A DNA stretch of 64,000 nt from an uncultured Clostridia bacterium (lineage in GTDB: Bacteria > Bacillota > Clostridia > Oscillospirales > QAKW01), in the NCBI GenBank assembly GCA_944385895.1, contig CALWYZ010000003.1, positions 1 to 64,000 on the forward strand. Direction: 5' to 3'. Position 1 is the stretch's first letter, and each line of letters opens with the position of its first letter. Shown one piece after another: positions 34,696 through 40,896 of the stretch. The notes beneath the pieces were generated by a model. The model was not told the DNA's origin and searched no databases. It worked only from the letters and a program-made list of their open reading frames with translations. The translations under genes and the position numbers were made by a program.

Positions 34696-34715
34696 TCAAA
34701 GTGAAATATTAAATT

Positions 34716-35408
34716 TTAGGCATAGCCGATATACAAATCATAGCTCCCGTCGGAGCGTTCCTCCACCCATATCCAGACATCGGTTATGTCACCGTCACGG
34801 CTGTAACGGTTCAGTCGGCTTTGAATATCCCGTTCCAGATACAGGCTGTGCGAACCTGCGGTGATCGGGTTGTCCCAACAGGCAGTAGCGTCCGGCGAAA
34901 GATTCAGCCCCACACTCTCGGCATACCCCATAGCATAATCAACCCACATCTGAATATCAAATTCCGGGACGGCGGGTTCTTCGGCAGGCTGTGGCGTGCT
35001 TTCTTCTTCCGGGTGCATTTCTTCTGTCTGCTCTGCTTGCGGCGGTGGCGTTGTCTGCGTCTCAACAGATTTTGCGGGTTCGGTTTGCGGTGAACTGCTT
35101 TCTTCTGCGGGCGGCGATTGACTTTCTGTTGTCTTGCTCTCCGCCGCAGCTGATTCGGTTTCAACCGCAGGTGATTCCGTTCCTGCCGCAGCCGTGGATT
35201 CTTCGGAACTTTCTTTACTGTCCGAATAAGAAACAGTCTGGTTTTCCTCCGGCTCCCGGCTTTCCATAGCCCCGCTTAATTCCTCATTGCTCATTGCCGA
35301 TGATTCACTCACGGTACGTGCTTCGGCGGTCTGTCTCTCTGTATTTGCACAACCAGATATTGAAACAAGAAACGCCGCCAAAAGAGCGATTCCGATTGCT
35401 TTTTTCAT
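34716..35408 (-). CDS. lipoprotein with long Ser/Glu/Pro-rich linker
   Basis: A 230-residue secreted lipoprotein. The start at 35408 (GGAGG nine bases upstream) gives a signal peptide ending in the lipobox SISGC at about residue 22. Residues 25-145 are a disordered Ser/Glu/Thr/Pro-rich spacer; the last 80 residues (FDIQMWVDYAMGYAESVGL, then VWIWVEERSDGSYDLYIGYA) form a small folded domain. Related lipoproteins are common between parB and the adhesin in Tn1549-like ICEs; role unknown, possibly cell contact. Confidence 0.8.
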   Translation of the reverse strand: MKKAIGIALLAAFLVSISGCANTERQTAEARTVSESSAMSNEELSGAMESREPEENQTVSYSDSKESSEESTAAAGTESPAVETESAAAESKTTESQSPPAEESSSPQTEPAKSVETQTTPPPQAEQTEEMHPEEESTPQPAEEPAVPEFDIQMWVDYAMGYAESVGLNLSPDATACWDNPITAGSHSLYLERDIQSRLNRYSRDGDITDVWIWVEERSDGSYDLYIGYA

Positions 35409-35433
35409 TCTTCTCGACCTCCTTTGCAGCTTC

Positions 35434-35462
35434 ATTGTACGGATAATACTGAATTTCTGCAA
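35434..35462 (-). promoter_or_regulatory. promoter of the lipoprotein gene
   Basis: Minus strand -35 TTGCAG (35457-35462), 17 bp, -10 TACAAT (35434-35439), some 25 bases before the start codon. Confidence 0.5.
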
Positions 35463-35609
35463 AGGTATGAGAGAACGTAAGCATTTGAAAATACTCTTTT
35501 TTCGGGTAGTACAGGTAGTTTTGAGGGGGTGAGGTGTGGAGAGGGGGAACAGCCGAACGCCGGATTCCTACCTTATAAAAAGGTATGGTTATCCCTTGTT
35601 AGGAGAGTT

Positions 35610-36551
35610 CTACCGTTCCATATCTCTTTGGCGCTCTCGTTTTCGATAGAGCTCCAATGCTTTGATAATGGTATCTTCAATCTTCTGTGCGGGCGTCCCC
35701 GGCGCAAAATACTTGCTGATACGTTCCTTTGGTATTTTGAGTTGCTCCCGTTGGTTGGGCTTTTCCTCCTGCATAATGGAGAGAATCACCTCGTCGGTCA
35801 GCTTGCCGTCCTTACTAAACTCTTTCATTTTGATTGCCTGTGCCAAAGACGGGGTGCAGTCCTCGCACTCCATTGTGCTGTATAGGGATTCTTGCTGTTC
35901 TTTGGAGAGATAGGAAAGCTCAACGGCGGGACGGAAAGCAATCTTCCCGTCGTCTACCATTTGCAAGACGGGCGGGATAAGCTCGGTCAGGCGGATATAT
36001 CTTTGGATTTGAGTGTTACTGTCGGGAGATTTTGCTGCTAAAAGTTCCCTTGAAGTTTTACCCTCGAAATTCTGTCCCACTGGGACAGAATTTTCTTTAC
36101 TCGGTCTGCCTGCTTGCCTTTTCATAGCCTCCAGCTTCATCTTATAGGCAAATGCTTTTTCGGACGGTAAAATCTTTTCCCTTTGCAGGTTGCTGTCCAC
36201 CATTACGATAGTCGCTTCGTCATCGGTGAGACTGCGGACTATACAGGGAATTTCCGAAACGCCTGCCAGTGAAGCCGCAAACTTTCGCCTGTGTCCTGCG
36301 ACCATTTCATAGCCGCCGTCCTCTTTCGGTCGGACGAGAGCAGGAACTAAAACACCGTATTTCTTGATACTCTCGACCATTTCAGCCATATCATCGTCCT
36401 GCTTGACCTTAAAAGGGTGATTTGGGAAGTCAGAGATTTCGGCGGGATTCAGCTTGATAACTTTTTCAAGCTGTGCCTCCGCACGGCTTTCATCGGTAGA
36501 GAACAGGTCATCTAACGGTGTCATTCCTAAATCTCTCGGTTTTACGTTCAA
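35610..36551 (-). CDS. parB: ParB-like partition protein
   Basis: A 313-residue ParB/Spo0J-type protein. The N-terminal nuclease/CTPase-like domain contains the box II motif GHRRKFAASLAG near residue 85, followed by a central helix-turn-helix region (SRELLAAKSPDSNTQIQRYI) and a C-terminal helical part. The start is a TTG at 36551 with GGAGG nine bases upstream; it overlaps the parA end by 44 bases. ParAB probably stabilise the excised circular form. Confidence 0.88.
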   Translation of the reverse strand: MNVKPRDLGMTPLDDLFSTDESRAEAQLEKVIKLNPAEISDFPNHPFKVKQDDDMAEMVESIKKYGVLVPALVRPKEDGGYEMVAGHRRKFAASLAGVSEIPCIVRSLTDDEATIVMVDSNLQREKILPSEKAFAYKMKLEAMKRQAGRPSKENSVPVGQNFEGKTSRELLAAKSPDSNTQIQRYIRLTELIPPVLQMVDDGKIAFRPAVELSYLSKEQQESLYSTMECEDCTPSLAQAIKMKEFSKDGKLTDEVILSIMQEEKPNQREQLKIPKERISKYFAPGTPAQKIEDTIIKALELYRKRERQRDMER

Positions 36552-37332
36552 TCTCCAACACCTCCTTTGTCAGCGCACGGTATGCGGTGGCGACTTTTCC
36601 GTTTTTGTCGTGTGCGTAGATACTCTTGCCCCGGCCGCTTGTTTCGGCGGCTCTTACGGAGAAAGGTATCTCCGTACCGAACACTTTGATTTTCTCGCCG
36701 TAATGGGAGCGCAGCGACGTAATGATTTCCTTTGCCTCATTGGTTCGGCTATCAACCATAGTGAACAGAATCCCGTCGATTTTCAGCTTGGGGTTGATCT
36801 GCCGCTTTACTTTGGAAATGGACTGCATAAGCAAATCAAGACCCTTTGCCGATAGGAACGATGGCTGCGATGGAATAATAACGCTGTCGGCTGCGGCCAA
36901 CGAATTGATAGGCATCATTCCGAGAGAGGGCATACAGTCAATGAGGATATAGTCGTAATGGGGCTTTACCGCATTGATATATGTCCGCAGCACGCTTTCA
37001 CGGCTCATAGCGTTTATGAGCCGGATTTCCATACCCGACAACTCAATGTTTGCAGGCAGCAGGTCAACGCCCTCGCCGTGGTGCAGAATGCCGCGACCGT
37101 CAGGAATCGGGGTGTCGTCAATCACGTCCTGCATAATATCCGCAAGCGTAACGGGCAGTTCGTCCGGCTTGGCGTAACCGAGAGAAAGCGTCAAAGAAGC
37201 CTGTGCGTCCGCGTCGATCAGCAGTACCCTTTTGTTTTCCTGTGCCAGCCCGATACCGAGATTTGCGGTCGTCGTGGTCTTGCCCACGCCTCCCTTTTGG
37301 TTCGTCACCGCGATAACTTTGCAATTCGCCAT
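36508..37332 (-). CDS. parA: ParA-family partition ATPase
   Basis: A 274-residue ParA/Soj ATPase. The deviant Walker A is KGGVGKTTTT near residue 13, Walker A' LLIDADAQAS near 40, and Walker B YILIDCMPSLG near 130. It has no N-terminal DNA-binding extension, as in the Soj type. AAAGGAGGAAAACCCAA precedes the ATG, and a 66-bp leader repeat (37344-37409) lies directly upstream. It is co-transcribed with parB. Confidence 0.93.
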   Translation of the reverse strand: MANCKVIAVTNQKGGVGKTTTTANLGIGLAQENKRVLLIDADAQASLTLSLGYAKPDELPVTLADIMQDVIDDTPIPDGRGILHHGEGVDLLPANIELSGMEIRLINAMSRESVLRTYINAVKPHYDYILIDCMPSLGMMPINSLAAADSVIIPSQPSFLSAKGLDLLMQSISKVKRQINPKLKIDGILFTMVDSRTNEAKEIITSLRSHYGEKIKVFGTEIPFSVRAAETSGRGKSIYAHDKNGKVATAYRALTKEVLEIERKTERFRNDTVR

Positions 37333-37343
37333 TTGGGTTTTCC

Positions 37344-37409
37344 TCCTTTACATAGATTTAGCCGCCTGCGGCGATGGCAGACGGCTATGTACGCATATGA
37401 AAAAAGCCG
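37344..37409 (-). repeat. 66-bp direct repeat, copy 1 (parA leader)
   Basis: Identical to 37701-37766 except for three bases. Read leftward it contains a hairpin TAGCCGTCTGC/GCAGGCGGCTA with a seven-base loop, ending at the ribosome-site region of parA. It begins within the T run of the terminator of the 53-residue gene. Confidence 0.85.
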
Positions 37410-37434
37410 CTTGTTCCATTACGGAATAAACGGC
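37400..37434 (-). terminator. terminator of the 53-residue gene
   Basis: Imperfect stem between GCCGCTTGTTCC (37406-37417) and GGAATAAACGGC (37423-37434), followed leftward by TTTTTTC. Confidence 0.6.
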
Positions 37435-37458
37435 CTTTTCGGATAGTCATATGTAGTT

Positions 37459-37620
37459 TTATCTTCTGACCGGAGCATTGGCAACCTTTACGATCAGCTC
37501 ATCTACACAGTCGGTATATCTGCCTTGACGAAGTAAAGCATTTTTCAGGCGCACCAAACTTTCAATGACAATGCGGGTTTGCTCATAGTCAAGATAGAGG
37601 TAATATTTTTTGTTCCTCAC
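37459..37620 (-). CDS. 53-residue ICE protein
   Basis: A small protein that starts with GTG at 37620, seven bases after AGGAGG: RNKKYYLYLDYEQTRIVIES begins it, then LVRLKNALLRQGRYTDCVDELIVKV in two helices. Short proteins of this kind with a KYYLYLxxxE start are frequent near parA in Firmicute ICEs; the function is unknown. It lies between the two 66-bp repeats and has a terminator behind it. Confidence 0.7.
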   Translation of the reverse strand: MRNKKYYLYLDYEQTRIVIESLVRLKNALLRQGRYTDCVDELIVKVANAPVRR

Positions 37621-37700
37621 AGTATCGCCTCCTTATGCTCTTATTATAGAAAGGCAGAAATCGCTCTGCAAATGTAAAAAGAGATTTTTTCAAAACTACT

Positions 37701-37766
37701 TCCTTTATATAGATTTAGCCGCCTGCGGCGATGGCAGACGGTTATGTACGGATATGAAAAAAGCCG
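37701..37766 (-). repeat. 66-bp direct repeat, copy 2 (leader of the 53-residue gene)
   Basis: Second copy of 37344-37409, offset 357 bp, with the same internal hairpin. It follows the terminator of the excisionase-like gene and precedes the 53-residue gene by about 80 bp. Confidence 0.85.
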
Positions 37767-37788
37767 TTTGCATTTTCGGCAAACGGCT
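37757..37788 (-). terminator. terminator of the right-end excisionase-like gene
   Basis: AGCCGTTTGC (37762-37771) and GCAAACGGCT (37779-37788), perfect 10-bp stem, followed leftward by TTTTTTC. Confidence 0.88.
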
Positions 37789-37793
37789 AAAAT

Positions 37794-38036
37794 TCAAACC
37801 TGCACTTTCAATTCATTTTTGTATTCAGCATAGTGGGCGCTCAATACATAATCAATCACATATGGTTTAGGAATAAGGTATGTATGCCTTATGTAATAGT
37901 GTTTAACATGGTTGCCCCTCATTAGTTTTCGGGCTGTTCCATCGCCGATACCGCCGAGCATTTCTCGAAATTCCTGCAAGGTAACAACATCGGGATAGCT
38001 GGCAAACAGATTTTCATAGTATTCACGTTTTTTCAT
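37794..38036 (-). CDS. second excisionase-like winged-helix protein at the right ICE end
   Basis: An 80-residue DNA-binding protein. SYPDVVTLQEFREMLGGIG carries the helix-turn-helix, and LIPKPYVIDYV closes the wing, closely matching the pattern of the excisionase-like protein at 1495-1713. The start at 38036 has GGAGG seven bases upstream. It lies 330 bp from attR with its own terminator. It may be a second directionality factor, or a regulator of the par/transfer genes downstream of it. Confidence 0.8.
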   Translation of the reverse strand: MKKREYYENLFASYPDVVTLQEFREMLGGIGDGTARKLMRGNHVKHYYIRHTYLIPKPYVIDYVLSAHYAEYKNELKVQV

Positions 38037-38059
38037 AGCGATACCTCCAAATGATTTTG

Positions 38060-38088
38060 TTGTCAATGGCAGAGAAGTATGCTATAAT
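38060..38088 (+). promoter_or_regulatory. outward-facing promoter near attR
   Basis: Plus strand -35 TTGTCA (38060-38065), 17 bp, -10 TATAAT (38083-38088). No coding gene follows before a terminator at 38248-38278. Confidence 0.6.
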
Positions 38089-38094
38089 TTTGAC

Positions 38095-38278
38095 AGTTTA
38101 ATTGATTGGTACGGGTAGTGGATTCAATATCTAATACGCCTGCCGATTAGCCAAATGTCCCTCGGAGTGACCTCCGATGTTCAAATTTGCTCTCAAAACG
38201 AGCAGTTCCAGAAAAGCTCGACAGAACAAGGTTTTTCACATTAAGTTGCCCGAAATCCTTGATTTTTGGGCTTTTTTT
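38095..38278 (+). ncRNA. candidate small RNA between the right-end gene and attR
   Basis: A stretch of about 185 bases with a promoter, no plausible ORF and a terminator. It contains hairpins TCGGAG/CTCCGA (38162-38167, 38172-38177) and TGCTC/GAGCA (38188-38192, 38200-38204). The 3' end is GCCC (38248-38251) to GGGC (38268-38271) with AAATC/GATTT pairing inside, followed by TTTTTTT. A structured RNA of unknown role is suggested; transcription has not been shown. Confidence 0.45.
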
Positions 38279-38365
38279 GAGGGAGATAGGTTCCGATAAA
38301 GTCCGCCAAATGGATTCGGTTTCAGAGTAAATGGTAAAACTCAAAATCCGTTGATGGCGACATCG

Positions 38366-38397
38366 TGTGGGTTCGAGTCCCACCACCGGCACCAGAA
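38366..38397. repeat. attR: right direct repeat of the ICE
   Basis: Identical to 1-32. To its left, inside the ICE, the tRNA-like sequence continues through a variable arm (GATG GCGA CATC near 38353-38364) to an anticodon loop CTCAAAA near 38340, but the 5' anticodon stem does not pair, so the tRNA half is carried by the element or left from recombination. Confidence 0.9.
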
Positions 38398-38402
38398 TAG
38401 AT

Positions 38403-38440
38403 AAACCTGTTTCAAAGATAAAATGAAACAGGTTTTTATT
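38403..38440 (+). terminator. native tRNA-Leu terminator, displaced by the ICE
   Basis: AAACCTGTTTCA (38403-38414) and TGAAACAGGTTT (38424-38435), perfect 12-bp stem, then TTATTTTT. It lies five bases after attR, where the terminator of an uninterrupted tRNA-Leu gene would be. From here to 38547 no further feature was seen. Confidence 0.8.
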
Positions 38441-38547
38441 TTTAAGTTTTACTGCCATACTGATAAGATAGCATATTTCTTATTCCTTTTTACAGGCAAG
38501 GATATGGATCCGATTTTTGCTCCGGGCTTTTTTGTTTCTTTGTAGAG

Positions 38548-38693
38548 CTTTAATCAGAAAATCGTCGGATACATCTTATACAAGGATCCTACATATCTAA
38601 CAAATTATAACAACGCAAGAACTTTTATAAGAAAGCTTGATCGTGATGAATTTACTCAGGATAATCGTTAAGTTTTATCTTGACAGCTTATAA
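38548..38693 (+). pseudogene. frameshifted ireB fragment, inverted copy
   Basis: The plus strand reads IVGYILYKDPTYLTNYNNAR and RKLDRDEF, nearly the C-terminal half of the intact IreB encoded on the minus strand at 40563-40811. One extra T in GAATTTACTC shifts the frame, and the original stop TGA has become TTA followed by TAA. The copy begins about residue 38 of IreB and continues into a copy of the ireB terminator (38706-38743). Confidence 0.85.
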
Positions 38694-38705
38694 TTATATT
38701 TTTAA

Positions 38706-38743
38706 ATAACCCCATGACTTTAAAAGAAAGTCATGGGGTTATT
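38706..38743 (+). terminator. terminator copy behind the ireB fragment
   Basis: AACCCCATGACTTT (38708-38721) and AAAGTCATGGGGTT (38727-38740), followed by ATTTAATTT. Closely related to the terminator of the intact ireB gene (40512-40546). Confidence 0.8.
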
Positions 38744-38995
38744 TAATTTCTATATACAAAAAGACGTCATAACAAATCAACTTTGAAGCGATACGTCAAA
38801 AGTTATCATAAAAATATGGATGATTTTCAAGTTTTGAATTTGAACTAACACACACTTTTGCACTCATAATTTACATCCATTACAAATTTAATATATGATT
38901 AGTATTAACTATTTTAAATAATGTTTAATGCTTGATTTTATTTAAAGCAAAAGATAAAGTCATCTAAGCCGGTTAGAGATAAATATTAGCTTGAT

Positions 38996-39550
38996 TTATT
39001 CTACAAAATTTGGTAATAAAGCTAAATCTGCAAAGCTGTGCCATTTCAAGTGATCTATTTGTATCTTTTTATGGCTTAACTTATAAAGCTCTTTATCATG
39101 CTTGACTTGATACATATCAGCATCGATTTTAAAAATATTTTCTTTTACTTCCTTAATCTTATAACAAGGATTTACGTTGTCGGTTTTAATATATGAAAAA
39201 ACACTTTTTTCAATATCTATTATTAAAATAGGACTTTTTGTAATATTTTTCTGTTCATAGTATATATTTGGCTGCAAAAAAATTATATTTCCTTTTGGAC
39301 TGACAGAAATATTATCACAAAAAGTAAAGCCATCTGTTATGTTTAAAAATAATGTGGGATTTCTTTTATTCTTAATTATTGCTAAGAATCCTTCATAATT
39401 ACACATTGTTACCTCTACAATTGAATATATACAACAAATTGCATCACTTTGAGGAATCTCTATAAAATTGTCATAGACATATGGAATGCTATCATGAACT
39501 TCCCAATTAGGGAGTTTTGTAAAGTCAAAATTCCAATCAGTTTTTTCCAT
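38996..39550 (-). CDS. hypothetical protein, AT-rich, beta-rich
   Basis: A 184-residue soluble protein with many alternating hydrophobic, beta-prone segments and a Trp-rich start (DWNFDFTKLPNWEVHD). It lacks a signal peptide, transmembrane helix or known motif. Codon use is AT-rich like the chromosome, not the ICE. It lies in the segment enclosed by the two ireB copies. The family is not recognised; an immunity-like or WD/propeller-like fold is only a guess. Confidence 0.6.
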   Translation of the reverse strand: MEKTDWNFDFTKLPNWEVHDSIPYVYDNFIEIPQSDAICCIYSIVEVTMCNYEGFLAIIKNKRNPTLFLNITDGFTFCDNISVSPKGNIIFLQPNIYYEQKNITKSPILIIDIEKSVFSYIKTDNVNPCYKIKEVKENIFKIDADMYQVKHDKELYKLSHKKIQIDHLKWHSFADLALLPNFVE

Positions 39551-39695
39551 AAGCTCACATCCTATATAAAAATAAATTAAAACATTATTTAAGAAATAGC
39601 ACTCATCGACCTTATTATTTTATATTAATACAACATGTACAACATAAGAGTGCAGCTTTTGAGTATTGTGCTAATCAGTCATATTAACGTGTCTG

Positions 39696-40295
39696 TCATA
39701 AAAGGTATATTTGTCTAATTATCATTGTAATTAAAGGAACCATAACAGTATCGTTTATTCCTGCGTCGATAAAAGAACAGGCAAAAAAGGCTAAATAAGA
39801 TCTGCCTGTCAAACTGGAATTTATTTGTTTGAGAATATGATTTCTGTAAATACAATCGGCAAACAGTGCTAAAAAAATACGAGTCCCCAATATTATTAAA
39901 ATTGTCCACAAAATAACATTACGTGAAATATTAGATAATATTTTATCCGTACTTGTAGGTTCCTCTTCATATGTAACTGTATAAGTGTTGGTGTAATCCA
40001 GATCTATATCGTTTGAAATGTCATTATAAAAGTAACTATTTACAAGCTGGTCTTTATATGCGCTTAATGCAATTATTATTATACAGGCTGATAATAAGTT
40101 GCTTATAAGCAAATAAATTGCCGCATTTTTATACATTTTACGAAAGCTCAACCAATTTGCACCGAAGAAAAATGCCGCCCAGTTCCAATTTATAAAATAT
40201 TTTTTGTTTTCATTTTTTGCATAAATATCTACATAACGTGAAGAATTCTTGTCAATAAATAAATGCAAGTCTGATTTGTTTATACCGTTGAGCAT
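39696..40295 (-). CDS. DUF2628 membrane protein, probably 5'-truncated
   Basis: Residues 30-60 (FINWNWAAFFFGANWLSFRK) are the DUF2628 signature, followed by transmembrane helices near 58-80, 125-150 and 170-195. The family usually begins with a zinc ribbon or longer soluble part. Here the open frame continues upstream of the ATG at 40295 for 28 codons (to 40379) without any start codon and hits a stop, and the ATG has no ribosome site. The gene has probably lost its 5' end, maybe by the rearrangement that inverted ireB. Confidence 0.7.
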   Translation of the reverse strand: MLNGINKSDLHLFIDKNSSRYVDIYAKNENKKYFINWNWAAFFFGANWLSFRKMYKNAAIYLLISNLLSACIIIIALSAYKDQLVNSYFYNDISNDIDLDYTNTYTVTYEEEPTSTDKILSNISRNVILWTILIILGTRIFLALFADCIYRNHILKQINSSLTGRSYLAFFACSFIDAGINDTVMVPLITMIIRQIYLL

Positions 40296-40511
40296 ATCGT
40301 TACTTGAATCTGCTTCTTCATGTGTCCCGTTACCAAACCCTTTGTAATATTTTTCTTCTGATATGTAATCGGGTGATGTCTATACAATAATCATTTATTA
40401 TCTGATTTGTGCTTTTTTATCTAATTTTAAATTTTTCTCATTATTCCTAATATTTAAATTTAAATGTAAATAATAGAGTCACTTTTGATAAAAGCTAAAT
40501 ATAAACAAAAA

Positions 40512-40546
40512 CAATCCCATGACTTTAAAACGCAGTCATGGGGTTA
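40512..40546 (-). terminator. ireB terminator
   Basis: CCCATGACT (40517-40525) pairs with AGTCATGGG (40534-40542); reading leftward the stem is followed by ATTGTTTTTG. Confidence 0.75.
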
Positions 40547-40562
40547 TTTAAAAATTTTATTA

Positions 40563-40811
40563 TCAGCTGTCAAGATAAAACTTAACGATTATCCTGAGTA
40601 ATTCATCGCGATCAAGCTTTCTTATAAGAGCTCTTGCGTTGTTATGATTTGTTATATACGTGGGATCCTCGGATAAGATATATCCGACGATTTGATTTAG
40701 CGGGTTGTATCCCTTTTCTTTCAAAGCGTCATAGACAGCTGTTAAAATCTCTTTTGTCTGAAGTTCGTTTTCTCTTCTGACACTGTACTGAATAGTATTA
40801 TTCTTGTCCAT
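40563..40811 (-). CDS. ireB: IreB-family regulatory phosphoprotein
   Basis: An 82-residue protein matching IreB (DUF965), a small regulator phosphorylated by the PASTA kinase IreK in enterococci and linked to cell-wall stress resistance. Conserved pieces are GYNPLNQIVGYILSEDPTYI and NNARALIRKLDRDELLR. It usually lies by alaS and ruvX; here it is downstream of pheT, which suggests a local rearrangement. An inverted, broken copy lies at 38548-38693. Confidence 0.92.
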   Translation of the reverse strand: MDKNNTIQYSVRRENELQTKEILTAVYDALKEKGYNPLNQIVGYILSEDPTYITNHNNARALIRKLDRDELLRIIVKFYLDS

Positions 40812-40896
40812 TAAAACTTACCCGCCCTTTCTGTTTGATATTAATATTTTAATTCAAAAATAGGATAATATCAATAGTTTGATTGTAAATATTTTG

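Noticed and set aside
38147-38458. 103-residue minus-strand ORF containing VPVVGLEPTRC
   Set aside because: It is antisense to the tRNA-Leu 3' end; this peptide is a well-known false translation of tRNA sequence.
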